Part shown: positions 17,022-25,684 of the stretch, piece by piece | How the letters are laid out: every line of letters begins with the position of its first letter | Position numbering within the stretch: position 1 is the stretch's first letter | Assembly: GCA_963755705.1 (NCBI GenBank) | Contig: CAVWKW010000005.1 | Location: 62,001-126,000, forward strand | From: JBARDN01 sp963755705 | GTDB taxonomy: Bacteria; Desulfobacterota; Binatia; Binatales; Binataceae | Direction: 5' to 3' | Length of the DNA stretch: 64,000 nucleotides | Translations under genes and position numbers: made by a program | The notes under the pieces: generated by a model | The model's database searches: none | The model's input: only the letters and a program-made list of their open reading frames with translations | What the model was told of the DNA's origin: nothing

Positions 17022-18164
17022 CTAGGCGCGATTCTTGATCGTCGTTGATTCCGGGATCACCGCGCAACATTCTACCGAGTCCAGACGCGCCTCAGATTCC
17101 GGAAAATATCTGGCCCGCACCCATTGCGAGACATCCACCAGCGCGATCATCACCGGTACCTCGATCAGCGGCCCGATTACAGCAGCGAACGCGGCTCCGC
17201 TTTCGATTCCGAAGGTCGCGACCGCCACCGCGATCGCCAGCTCGAAATTGTTCGACGCGGCGGTGAAGGACAGAGTCACGGTTTGCGCATAGCTCGCACC
17301 CGCTAAACGGCTCAGCGCGAACGACGTCGCGAACATGATTACAAAGTACAGCAGCAGAGGAACCGCGATCCGGGCAGCGTCAAGCGGCAGCCGCAAAATT
17401 TCGGCGCCCTTGATCGAGAACATCACGACGATCGTAAACAGCAGGAACACGAGCGTAAGCGGACCGATTTTCGGAACGAAGCGTTCGCGATACCAGGTCT
17501 TGCCTTTGCGGCCGGCCAGAATCTTCCAGCTCGCAAAACCAGCCGCGAACGGGATGCCCAAATAGATGCCGACGCTGGCGGCGATATCCGCCATCGTCAC
17601 ATTCACCGCGATCGTGCGCAGCCCGAACCATCCCGGCACGATCGTCACGAATACGAACGCATACGCGGAGTAAAACAATACCTGGAAGATCGAATTGAAG
17701 GCGACCAACCCTGCGCAGTAATCGGAGTCTCCCTCGGCCAGATCGTTCCATACGATCACCATTGCGATACAGCGCGCAATGCCGATAAGAATCAGGCCGA
17801 CCATGTACTCCGGCCGATCGCGCAGGAAAATCACCGCCAGCGCAAACATCAGCACCGGTCCGATGATCCAGTTCTGCACCAGTGAGAGCCCAAGAATCTT
17901 CCGGTCGCGAAGCACCAGGCCCAGTTCGTCGTAGTTAACCTTGGCCAGCGGCGGATACATCATCACGATGAGTCCGATCGCGATCGGAATCGACGTGGTG
18001 CCGAGACTCATGCGGCCGAAAGCCGGCTTGACGCCGGGAAAGAGGCCGCCCAGCGCCACTCCGACCACCATCGCCAGAAAGATCCAGCCGGCAAGGTAGC
18101 GATCAAGAAAGCCAAGACGCCGAGGTGCGTGCTTCAATTCCGGGATCTTCATGCTGGTCGTCAC
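17022..18164 (-). CDS. acr3: ACR3-family arsenite efflux transporter
   Basis: The 380-residue membrane protein has about ten transmembrane segments and the ACR3 hallmarks: FLDRYLAGWIFLAMVVGVALGG, RCIAMVIVWNDLAEGD (C132 is the conserved transport cysteine of the family), and FTAASNNFELAIAVAVATFG near the C-terminus. It exports As(III) using the proton gradient. Its GTG start overlaps the arsC stop (GTGA), and it is the last gene of the arsR-arsI-arsC-acr3 operon. The C-terminal VECCAVIPESTT adds a vicinal cysteine pair that could be cytoplasmic. Confidence 0.95.
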   Translation of the reverse strand: MTTSMKIPELKHAPRRLGFLDRYLAGWIFLAMVVGVALGGLFPGVKPAFGRMSLGTTSIPIAIGLIVMMYPPLAKVNYDELGLVLRDRKILGLSLVQNWIIGPVLMFALAVIFLRDRPEYMVGLILIGIARCIAMVIVWNDLAEGDSDYCAGLVAFNSIFQVLFYSAYAFVFVTIVPGWFGLRTIAVNVTMADIAASVGIYLGIPFAAGFASWKILAGRKGKTWYRERFVPKIGPLTLVFLLFTIVVMFSIKGAEILRLPLDAARIAVPLLLYFVIMFATSFALSRLAGASYAQTVTLSFTAASNNFELAIAVAVATFGIESGAAFAAVIGPLIEVPVMIALVDVSQWVRARYFPESEARLDSVECCAVIPESTTIKNRA

Positions 18165-18664
18165 GACGGTTTAAGCTGCCCGATTTCCTTCAGCCGCCCC
18201 TGGAGAGCGGATCGATCGATAGAATCAAACGGCAGGCTTGCGAAAATTTTCACGCGGTTGTCCAGCTCGGTATAAATCCGCAGAAAGAAGCGCCGCTGTT
18301 CCTCCGCGCTTCCTGAGAACACCGCCGGATCCGCCGCGCCCCAATGCGCGCTGATCGGTTGACCGGGCCATAGCGGGCAAACCTCGCCCGCCGCCTGATC
18401 GCAAACAGTGAAGACGAAATCAAGATGCGGACTTTCGGGGCGCGCAAACTCGTCCCAACTCTTGCTGCGCAGCGTATCCGTTTCGTAATGAAACGCGCGC
18501 AATAATTCCACCGCCATCGGATGAACTTCGCCGCGCGGATGGCTTCCCGCGCTGTACGCAGCGAACCGTCCGCGGCCCCACCGGTTCATCGCGCATTCGG
18601 CCATTATGCTGCGCGCGGAATTGCCAGTGCATAGAAAAAGGACGTTGTAGATCCGATCCTGCAC
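18161..18664 (-). CDS. arsC: Arsenate reductase ArsC (low-molecular-weight phosphatase type)
   Basis: The 167-residue enzyme reduces As(V) to As(III). It carries the phosphatase-like loop FLCTGNSARS with nucleophile C12 and further cysteines in FVFTVCDQAAGEVCP that fit the thioredoxin-coupled disulfide cascade. It is longer than S. aureus ArsC because of a C-terminal helical part (about 130-167). It lies between arsI and acr3 in the ars operon, with only three bases separating it from arsI. Confidence 0.93.
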   Translation of the reverse strand: MQDRIYNVLFLCTGNSARSIMAECAMNRWGRGRFAAYSAGSHPRGEVHPMAVELLRAFHYETDTLRSKSWDEFARPESPHLDFVFTVCDQAAGEVCPLWPGQPISAHWGAADPAVFSGSAEEQRRFFLRIYTELDNRVKIFASLPFDSIDRSALQGRLKEIGQLKPS

Positions 18665-18667
18665 GCA

Positions 18668-19168
18668 TCAGGCCTCAGGCTTTGCACAGCAAGCGCCAGC
18701 CGGCGTCCCGGCAACCTCGACGGCAGGATTGGAGCAGCAGGCTGCGGAAGCCCCGTCGGTCCTCTCGGGCCCGGTCCGTGTAGCGCGAATGTCTTTTCCA
18801 TAGGTGGTATGTTCACCGGTGGTGAAGAATGTCTCCCACGAGAGCCCTTGCGGGTCGGTCGCCCACGCCTTGTCCGATCGCGCGTAGCAACACGCGGCGT
18901 CCTTCTGCTCCAGCACAGGACGCGCCGCATCGGCAAGCCGCTGCGCTATCTCGCCGAGATCGTCCGACGACTCGACCTGGATGCCCAAATGATCCAGACC
19001 AGCGTTGCTGTCGGTTTTTGAGACCGCAAAGTTAATACACGGATCTTCGAGCATCCACTTCGCGTAATCGTCCTTGCGAACCGTGGGGCCGCCGCCGAAC
19101 AGCGTCGAGTAAAAGCGGATCGAGTCCGCCAGATCAGCGACTGCGACATGCACATGAAACCGCTTCAT
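18668..19168 (-). CDS. arsI: ArsI/CadI-family non-heme iron dioxygenase (C-As lyase candidate)
   Basis: The 166-residue VOC-fold protein matches ArsI, which splits the C-As bond of trivalent methyl- and aromatic arsenicals. The iron ligands expected from ArsI are present: H5, H60 (GLDHLGIQVE) and E112 (GLSWETFF). The substrate-binding vicinal pair C93-C94 is also present, in DAACCYARSDK. Two further cysteine pairs lie in the C-terminal tail (ACCSNP and ACCAKPEA). Cadmium-induced CadI proteins share the fold, but the operon context favours arsenic. It overlaps arsR by four bases. Confidence 0.88.
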   Translation of the reverse strand: MKRFHVHVAVADLADSIRFYSTLFGGGPTVRKDDYAKWMLEDPCINFAVSKTDSNAGLDHLGIQVESSDDLGEIAQRLADAARPVLEQKDAACCYARSDKAWATDPQGLSWETFFTTGEHTTYGKDIRATRTGPERTDGASAACCSNPAVEVAGTPAGACCAKPEA

Positions 19169-19539
19169 ATAGTGTTACTCCTCCGTTTGGATTTTAAGAC
19201 TTTGGATTTTGCGAGACGTTCGGGCGCGCATGCCGCAGGGGCGCAGATTTCGGGCCGTCCCCCGCAGCAGTTCTCGGTCAAGTACCCGAGGAGTTCGTTC
19301 ATCGCCTGGAAGTTGGCGCGGTAAACGATCGATCGGCTCTCGCGCCGATGCGCCACCAGCCCGGCGAAGCGGAGCTGGTTCAAATGAAACGAGAGCGTGG
19401 GCGGCGCGAGATCCAGCCGCTCGCCGATCTGGCCGGCCGCCATCCCGCCCGGTCCTTGCTGCACCAGCAGACGAAAGATGTCGAGGCGGGTTTCCTGGGC
19501 GAGCGCGCCGAGCGCCGCGATCGCGACTGTTCGTTCCAT
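19165..19539 (-). CDS. arsR: ArsR-family metalloregulator
   Basis: The 124-residue winged-helix repressor has the ArsR start (IAALGALAQETRLDIFRLLVQ), recognition helix PPTLSFHLNQLRFAGLV and wing RRESRSIVYRAN. A C-terminal cysteine cluster C91, C92, C99, C104 (ENCCGGRPEIC) is a plausible As(III) site and differs from the classical ELCVCDL motif. It is the first gene of the ars operon. The start codon lies inside an inverted repeat and within a few bases of the inferred transcription start, so the message appears leaderless. Confidence 0.93.
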   Translation of the reverse strand: MERTVAIAALGALAQETRLDIFRLLVQQGPGGMAAGQIGERLDLAPPTLSFHLNQLRFAGLVAHRRESRSIVYRANFQAMNELLGYLTENCCGGRPEICAPAACAPERLAKSKVLKSKRRSNTI

Positions 19540-19574
19540 ATTTCCATCTATATGGAAATATCAAACTATGTCAA
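19538..19574 (-). promoter_or_regulatory. ars promoter with overlapping operator-like inverted repeat
   Basis: On the minus strand TTGACA (complement 19569-19574) and TATAGA (complement 19547-19552) are spaced 16 bp, a good sigma-70 promoter. The perfect repeat ATATTTCCAT-N4-ATGGAAATAT (19538-19561) covers the -10 box and the first bases of arsR, so a bound repressor would block polymerase. The ATG at 19539 falls seven bases after the -10 box, leaving no room for a Shine-Dalgarno. Confidence 0.7.
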
Positions 19575-19603
19575 CAGCGCGCGCAAGCTTGGAGGCTATG
19601 CCT

Positions 19604-22600
19604 TCAGGATTCCTTGCCGGGGGCGACGTGCGGCGCCCATTTCAGGATTCCGAGATCGGCGACGAAAATCGCGTAGAACGATTTGACCAGGATCAGCTCG
19701 ATCACCGTTGCCAGTGCGAGGCCTCCGATCTGCGCGTAGCACAGCGGCTGCCATAGCGGGCCGCCGTGCAGCGCGAGCGGAAACAACGCCAGCAACGTAG
19801 CGCCCACGGTCACCATCACAGGACGCAGGCGCTCGATTCCCGCGTCGAGTAATCCCTGGATCAGCTCCTCGCCCATCTCGCGGCGCTCCTCGATAAACTC
19901 AAACAGAACGATCACGTGACTGACGATCACGCCGACCAGGCTCGCGATTCCCAAAAACGCCATGAAGCCGAACGGCGCACCCATGATCCACAGCGCGGCG
20001 ACCGCGCCGACCGCGCCATACGGCACCGCAACGAACACCAGCCACGGCTTTACGAGATTGTTGAACTGCACCACCAGCGCGATAAAGATCAACACCACCG
20101 AAATCAACAGCACCAGCGCCAACTGGCCAAACCCTTCGCTCTGCTTGGCCTGCTCGCCGCCGATCTCTAGCCTGTAGCCGGGCGGCAGGGTTTTGGCGAG
20201 CGCGTTGAGCTTCGGATTGGCGACCTTCATGACCTCTGACGCAAGCACGCCCGGCGCCGGATAGGCGGCCACAGAGATCGTGCGAAAGTGATCGCGGCGG
20301 ACAATCCGCTCCGGAGACAGACGAAACACGATTGGCGCAACTGCCTGGATCGGAACGCGCCCGGTTCCCTCCGACGCATAAACATAAAGATTGCCCAAAT
20401 CCGAAAGTTGGGCGCGCTCCTCCTGCCGAAGCCGCGCTACGATTGGAATGCGCAGGTCGCCGCTGATTAGGGTGCCTACCTGCCCTCCAGAGAGGCCGGC
20501 TGCGGCGGAATTGGCGATGTCTTCATTGGTGACGCCCGCGAGATTCGCACGATCAGGATTTATCGGCAGATCGATGACCGGACTCTCGTCCATCCAATCG
20601 GTGCGGATGCGCCGCGCGCCCGGAACCGAACGCAGCGCCGCCTCGACCTGGTTGGCGATACGATCAAGCGTCTCGATATCTTTCTGCTCGCGCGCGGGAT
20701 CGATGTCAGCCTGTCCGAAGATGTGCACCTCGATCGGGTAACGCACCGGATTGGTGAGCAACTGGCACACGTCAATGTACGCGCCGGAAACTTCCTTCGA
20801 CAGAAGATTCTGGAGCGGGCCGACGAACTTCGGCATGTCTTCCTTGTTGTAGATTTCGAGGATCAACTGCGCGTAGTTGGCCTGTGGCGATTCCGGTGAG
20901 ACGGAAAACCAGAAGCGCGGTCCGCCGCCTCCGACAAAAGTGGTGATCGACTTCAGGATCGCACGCGGATGCCCGTGCTCGGGGTGTTCCTTGCCGTATT
21001 CAGCGGCCGCGCTGCGCACCACCGCCGCGACTTTTTTTGCGGTCGCGTCGGTCTCGGAAATTGCGGCGCCGTTCGGGAGCCATACGTCGATGTACGACAA
21101 GTACTGCACATCCTCGGGAAAATAGGCGCTGCGCAATTGCTTGGCGATCAGAAATCCGGCGAGCAAGAACAGCATGGAGCACGCGACGAATGTCTTCCGA
21201 TGCTCCAGCGCGTAGTGGCCGGTCGCGTAGTAAAGGCCAGTGAAGCCGTGCGTGCGCCGATACTCGATCGGCGGCAGCGGCTTGCCGGGCTTCATCAAGT
21301 AGTAACCGAGCTGCGGAATAAAAGTCATCGAGATGATCCGCGACGCGACCAGCGCGCAGGTCATCACGATCGGCAGGCTGTAGAGGAAATTTCCGGTGTC
21401 GCCCGAGAGCAGCAGGAACGGCAGGTAGGCGACGATATTGGTGATGGTCGAGAACAGGATCGCGCGTTCGAGCTTGGTCGGCCCGAGCCACGATGCGATT
21501 CCCGCCGGATGGCCGATCCCCAACTCATGCTTGATCGCGTCGCCCGCCACTACCGGATCGTCCACCAGAAGTCCGAGCGCGATTATCAACGTCGCGATCG
21601 ATACTTGCTGGAGATCTATCCCGAGCACGTACATCATTCCGAACGTCATCGCGAGCGTGAGCGGAATCGACAGAGCAATCAGCAGCGCCGCGCGCCAATC
21701 CCAGAATCCAATCAGCGCAATCACCACCACCAGCACGATCGCCTCGTATAGCGCGTCCATGAACAGGCTGACGTTCTCGCGCACCTGGCGCGGCTGATCT
21801 GAAGTGCGCGAGATCACCAGGTCCTCGGGCAGACGCGTCTTGAGCCCGGCGATCGCTTTATCAACCGCCGCACCAAAGGCGCTTATTTGCTCGCCCGATC
21901 GCATAAAAACCGCGATCGTGACCGCGCGCCCGCGGTTCCAATGTCCGTCGGCGGTCTTCCAGGTATAGAAATTCAGGAGCCGCGGCGGCGCCTCATAACC
22001 GCGCGAGATATCCGCCAGATCGCGCAGATAGAACGGAGATCCGGATTGCGATTTGCCGAGAATTACGTCGCCAATCTCTTGCGCGTCAGTAAATTCGCCG
22101 CTCGGATGCAGCGTCACGTCGGTGCCGGCCGCGTTGATCATCCCGGCCGACTGCGTGATATTGCGCGACGACAGAATCTGCGAAACCTTGCTCGGGGTGA
22201 AGCCGTAGGACGCAAGCCGCTCCTGCGAGTAAAACAGATTCACCCATTCGGGCAGCACTCCGGTGCGCGAGACCTTCTCGACGTCGGGAACCGCTTCCAA
22301 AGCACGCGAGATCAGATCGGTATAACGCTCGAGCTCGCGATAGGTGTACTTGTCGCCGGCCGAGGCTTCCAGGATCGCCTCGGTCTGCGCTGGATCCTTG
22401 ATCTCGACCGGTGGCCATGCGTCGGGATGAAACGCCTCAAACATCGAGGTTCCAACTTGGGAGTGGATAAAGGTGGTAGCAGTTTTCGCCAGGTCGGCAC
22501 CCGCAGGCTGTGCGGCATCGAGGCCCGAGAAGCCCGACCCGTCCAGCGGACGAATGTCGGTTGCCGCGTGATGCTCCGCCAGATAGCGCGACAGCGCGTC

Positions 22601-23257
22601 ACGCACCCGCGTCACCGACTCGGCAGGCATCGTGGGCGGAAAGATCGTCACCAGCGAGATCCGATCGGATTTAGAGTCCGGAGCGGCGTCCGCGCGGGCT
22701 TTCTCGATCGCCGCACGCACCTGACGTGCACGCAGAGCTATCTCGACCTCGTTCGCCTTGGGACTCGCGACGGTCAGCATCAGCGCCGCGGTGTCGCCAA
22801 AGTCGCTCTGGAACTGGATCGGACCGGCTCCAGCGGGCAGATTGCGGATACTGGCGAGTTTGAGATTGATGTCGTTGAACTGCTTTTCGGTGTCGCCGAC
22901 GTTCTCGGTGAGTTGAACATAAACTATCGCAAGGCCGTCGAGCGTAAGCGATCGGATGCCATAATCTGTGCCGGTGCCGGCCGGATGGATGTAGGAGTTG
23001 GTCGCGATCTTCTCCTCCATCTTGCGCGTCACCGTCTGCTCGATTTTTTCGGCGCTGACACCGGGCCATGGGCATATCGCAAGCGCCTGGCGCACCGGAA
23101 TGTCCGGATCCTTGCGCTTGGGCATGTGGAGGTAGCCGTAAACGCCCCACGCGACCACGGCGGCAAGCAGCATCCAGGAGATGGCGCGGTTTTCGACAAA
23201 AAACCGCGCGGTGTTGTGGGTCGTGCGGATTATTTCTTCGTCGCTGCGATGTGCCAT
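19604..23257 (-). CDS. RND-family efflux permease (AcrB/HAE-like)
   Basis: The 1217-residue inner-membrane pump has the RND plan: an N-terminal membrane helix (ISWMLLAAVVAWGVYGYL), a first periplasmic porter half, TM2-6 with LGLLVDDPVVAGDAI (the DD proton-relay pair of TM4), a second periplasmic half and TM8-12. It is about 170 residues longer than AcrB, with extra sequence in the first porter half around 195-290. At the position of AcrB K940 in TM10 it reads GVIVSHVIVLFEF, with serine for the lysine. Its ATG overlaps the adaptor stop by one base (TAATG). No outer-membrane factor is nearby. Confidence 0.93.
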   Translation of the reverse strand: MAHRSDEEIIRTTHNTARFFVENRAISWMLLAAVVAWGVYGYLHMPKRKDPDIPVRQALAICPWPGVSAEKIEQTVTRKMEEKIATNSYIHPAGTGTDYGIRSLTLDGLAIVYVQLTENVGDTEKQFNDINLKLASIRNLPAGAGPIQFQSDFGDTAALMLTVASPKANEVEIALRARQVRAAIEKARADAAPDSKSDRISLVTIFPPTMPAESVTRVRDALSRYLAEHHAATDIRPLDGSGFSGLDAAQPAGADLAKTATTFIHSQVGTSMFEAFHPDAWPPVEIKDPAQTEAILEASAGDKYTYRELERYTDLISRALEAVPDVEKVSRTGVLPEWVNLFYSQERLASYGFTPSKVSQILSSRNITQSAGMINAAGTDVTLHPSGEFTDAQEIGDVILGKSQSGSPFYLRDLADISRGYEAPPRLLNFYTWKTADGHWNRGRAVTIAVFMRSGEQISAFGAAVDKAIAGLKTRLPEDLVISRTSDQPRQVRENVSLFMDALYEAIVLVVVIALIGFWDWRAALLIALSIPLTLAMTFGMMYVLGIDLQQVSIATLIIALGLLVDDPVVAGDAIKHELGIGHPAGIASWLGPTKLERAILFSTITNIVAYLPFLLLSGDTGNFLYSLPIVMTCALVASRIISMTFIPQLGYYLMKPGKPLPPIEYRRTHGFTGLYYATGHYALEHRKTFVACSMLFLLAGFLIAKQLRSAYFPEDVQYLSYIDVWLPNGAAISETDATAKKVAAVVRSAAAEYGKEHPEHGHPRAILKSITTFVGGGGPRFWFSVSPESPQANYAQLILEIYNKEDMPKFVGPLQNLLSKEVSGAYIDVCQLLTNPVRYPIEVHIFGQADIDPAREQKDIETLDRIANQVEAALRSVPGARRIRTDWMDESPVIDLPINPDRANLAGVTNEDIANSAAAGLSGGQVGTLISGDLRIPIVARLRQEERAQLSDLGNLYVYASEGTGRVPIQAVAPIVFRLSPERIVRRDHFRTISVAAYPAPGVLASEVMKVANPKLNALAKTLPPGYRLEIGGEQAKQSEGFGQLALVLLISVVLIFIALVVQFNNLVKPWLVFVAVPYGAVGAVAALWIMGAPFGFMAFLGIASLVGVIVSHVIVLFEFIEERREMGEELIQGLLDAGIERLRPVMVTVGATLLALFPLALHGGPLWQPLCYAQIGGLALATVIELILVKSFYAIFVADLGILKWAPHVAPGKES

Positions 23258-24393
23258 TAGGGGATAATCCGGATTTCCTGGCCGTCGGTGACCATCGTCG
23301 CTCCACGCACGATAACGCGCTCGCCAATTGCGACCCCGGAATCCACCGCGATTTCGTTACCGACGATATCGCCCAGCCGCACCTTGCGCATCCGCGCGAT
23401 CGTCTTGCCGTCCTCTTGAGTGGCGACAAATACGGCGTACCCGTTGGGATCTTCGGGGGGACGCACCACCGCGTTGATCGGAACTGTCGCCGCGGTTGCG
23501 ACTGGCGCGGACGCGTCGTTGGCAAGCTTGAGCGACGCGATCATCCCGACGCGCAGGCGGCCGTCCTTGTTCGGAATCGTGACCTCGACGTCGAAGGTGC
23601 GCGTGTTCTGGTCGGCGCTCTGAGCGATCCGCGTGATTTGTCCTTCGAGTTGCACTCCCGGCAGCGCTTCGCTGCGCAGGGTCTGCACCTGCCCCTGCTT
23701 CAACTGGCCCACCTCGATATCCGATACCGCAAAGATCGCCTTCATCTCGGTGGTGTCGGCAATCTGGAAGGCGACGACGCTCGGCCCGACCAGCGAACCG
23801 ATTTCGATTCCGCGGCTCAGCATCACGGCATCCATCGGCGACGTCAGCTTGCAGTACCCAAGATTGATCTGCGCCTGCTTGAGCGAAGCCTCGGACTGCT
23901 TCACCTGCGCAGCGGAGGAGCGGTACTGCTGAACAGCGTTGTCGTAATCGCGTTGCGCGATGATCTTTTGCTTGAACAGAGCGCCATTACGATCATAGTC
24001 GGCTTTCGCCTTGGCGTAGGTCGCCTCCGCGTTGACCACCACCGAGGCCGCCTGGTTCACCTGCTGCTGATAGGGTCCGGTCTGAATCGTCGCGAGCAGC
24101 TCGCCGTTTTTCACGGGGTCGCCGCCCTGGACATCCCGGGTGCGTCCACCGGTTCCCGCAACTTGCTTGATCGTTTCGACATAGCCACTGACCTGGAACG
24201 TCAGACCAACCTGGCGATAGGGCTGAAGGTTCGCGGTGTAGGCGCCGCGATGAGCCTGGGTTGCCTCTTTGACCGCGCGCACGGTTACCGCGATTGGCGG
24301 AGCGACGGTGGGCTTGGGATGATTGCCGCATCCGGCTGCGCCGGCCATTGCCGCTGCAATCAACGGTGCAAGCGAAAGATTGCGTATGTGCAA
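23257..24393 (-). CDS. RND efflux periplasmic adaptor lipoprotein (membrane fusion protein)
   Basis: The adaptor links the permease to an outer-membrane channel. The start is chosen at TTG 24393, preceded by AGGAGG at seven bases; the longer frame from GTG 24513 would add a basic leader. From the TTG the protein (378 aa) opens with a lipoprotein signal LSLAPLIAAAMAGAAGC. It continues with the barrel-sandwich hybrid (VGLTFQVSGYVETIKQV, TSPMDAVMLSRGIEIGSLV) around a helical hairpin (about 95-160) and ends with beta-barrel and membrane-proximal domains. It is co-translated with the permease. Confidence 0.9.
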   Translation of the reverse strand: MHIRNLSLAPLIAAAMAGAAGCGNHPKPTVAPPIAVTVRAVKEATQAHRGAYTANLQPYRQVGLTFQVSGYVETIKQVAGTGGRTRDVQGGDPVKNGELLATIQTGPYQQQVNQAASVVVNAEATYAKAKADYDRNGALFKQKIIAQRDYDNAVQQYRSSAAQVKQSEASLKQAQINLGYCKLTSPMDAVMLSRGIEIGSLVGPSVVAFQIADTTEMKAIFAVSDIEVGQLKQGQVQTLRSEALPGVQLEGQITRIAQSADQNTRTFDVEVTIPNKDGRLRVGMIASLKLANDASAPVATAATVPINAVVRPPEDPNGYAVFVATQEDGKTIARMRKVRLGDIVGNEIAVDSGVAIGERVIVRGATMVTDGQEIRIIP

Positions 24394-24512
24394 GCGCGCC
24401 CCTCCTGAATGACTACCGCGCCGATGGCGGGTCTGCCGCTGCGAGCCGCCCCTCTCCCCAAAATGCGCTCGCGATACTATCAGAAATCGCTGAGCCTTCG
24501 TGCTACCCCACA

Positions 24513-25544
24513 CTACGCGTAAACCCGCGAGGATTCGCGAATCCGCGCTTTAATTTCGTCGCGCAGTGCTTTGGGTTCAATCACCTTGATGAACGGGCTC
24601 ATCGCCATGATCCAGTTGGCAAGCTCCGCGGTCCCTTTGAGCTTGAGCCGCAACAGCATCCTGCCATCGCGACCAGTCGAGAGCTGCTGGGAAGGATGAA
24701 TAGTGCGGGCGCGAAGGCGAGCGTCGGTTTCAGGGCTCAGGCTTTTCAGGACCACCGTGGTTTCGCGATCCTCGCTGACGATTCCGAATGCTCCCTGCAC
24801 GAACGTCGCCGGATTGTAGGACGCGGGAAGCTGGAATCTTTCGTCAACGCCGTGCGCGTCTTTGATGAATTCCACCGAGCGCATCCGCTCGATAGCCAGA
24901 TAGATTATCCCGCTGCCGCGATTGCTGCGGCCGAGCAGGTACAGTCCACCGCGATATTGGACCAGAGTGTACGGATTGAAGTCGTGCGTCCGATCGCTGC
25001 CATCGGTTCGGTTCATCGACGCATAATGGATTCGCAGGCGTTTCTCATCGAGCAGCGCGCGCATAATTACGTCGATCTGTTCTTCGTACGGCCGGTAATC
25101 CTTGGGGACGTACTGGACGGTGTAGAACTTGCGGTTGAAATCGCGCAACCTGAACTGCCATGCTGGCGGCAGATTGGTCCGCACCCGCTCCCAGATATCA
25201 TCGACTCCCGACTTGAGCACGGTGCCTTCCAGAAACTTCAGTAGCGCCAGACTCGAGTACATCGCCGCGGCCTGGTAGACATTCGAACTTGGGCCGCCCC
25301 GCCGCGAAACCATTCGCAACTTGCGGCTCGGACCGGCGCCTGCCGCCTCGACCACCATCTGGCCCAGCTTTCCCCGCATCCCGACCAATTCGCGTACGTA
25401 GCGATCCACCGTTCGTCCGCTCACACCGAGCTCGCGCTGAATTCGCTGAAGCGGAACTCCAAGCGGCTCCTCGGTCAGCATCATCGCAATCCGCGCGTAG
25501 CGAATTCCCGACTCGTAGGTTGGCTTTCTTGATTTGACCGCCAT
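24513..25544 (-). CDS. WYL-domain transcriptional regulator
   Basis: The 343-residue regulator has an N-terminal helix-turn-helix (VPLQRIQRELGVSGRTVDRYV, about 30-50). The middle and C-terminal parts form a WYL domain (about 150-235, with LRIHYASMNR, FNPYTLVQYRGGLYLLGRSN) and a WCX-like C-terminal extension (about 250-340). WYL proteins such as PafBC and DriD sense nucleic acid and often control DNA-damage genes. The start ATG at 25544 is set by a strong AGGAGG eight bases upstream. The gene is divergent from recC. Confidence 0.9.
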   Translation of the reverse strand: MAVKSRKPTYESGIRYARIAMMLTEEPLGVPLQRIQRELGVSGRTVDRYVRELVGMRGKLGQMVVEAAGAGPSRKLRMVSRRGGPSSNVYQAAAMYSSLALLKFLEGTVLKSGVDDIWERVRTNLPPAWQFRLRDFNRKFYTVQYVPKDYRPYEEQIDVIMRALLDEKRLRIHYASMNRTDGSDRTHDFNPYTLVQYRGGLYLLGRSNRGSGIIYLAIERMRSVEFIKDAHGVDERFQLPASYNPATFVQGAFGIVSEDRETTVVLKSLSPETDARLRARTIHPSQQLSTGRDGRMLLRLKLKGTAELANWIMAMSPFIKVIEPKALRDEIKARIRESSRVYA

Positions 25545-25588
25545 CGGCGCACCCTCCTTTGCGGGCATCCGCAGTATAGCGTTTTACT

Positions 25589-25621
25589 AAGACAACCGCT
25601 GTCTTGTGGAGAAGATATAAT
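25589..25621. promoter_or_regulatory. Dyad and TATAAT between the WYL gene and recCBD
   Basis: AAGACA-ACCGC-TGTCTT (25589-25605) is a perfect 6+6 inverted repeat in the shared 140-base divergent region, followed by TATAAT at 25616-25621 reading toward recC. The repeat is a candidate operator, overlapping the expected spacer/-35 zone of that promoter. No LexA consensus was recognised and no clear -35 box is visible. Confidence 0.4.
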
Positions 25622-25684
25622 GACCGTGTTGGACGAGATAAATCGAAACCCATATCGTCAGCCTGCGCGCGGGGATCAACGGGG

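Noticed and set aside
21887..23260. 457-codon plus-strand frame opposite the RND permease
   Set aside because: Shadow of the permease, with no recognisable domain and Arg/Gly-rich translation.
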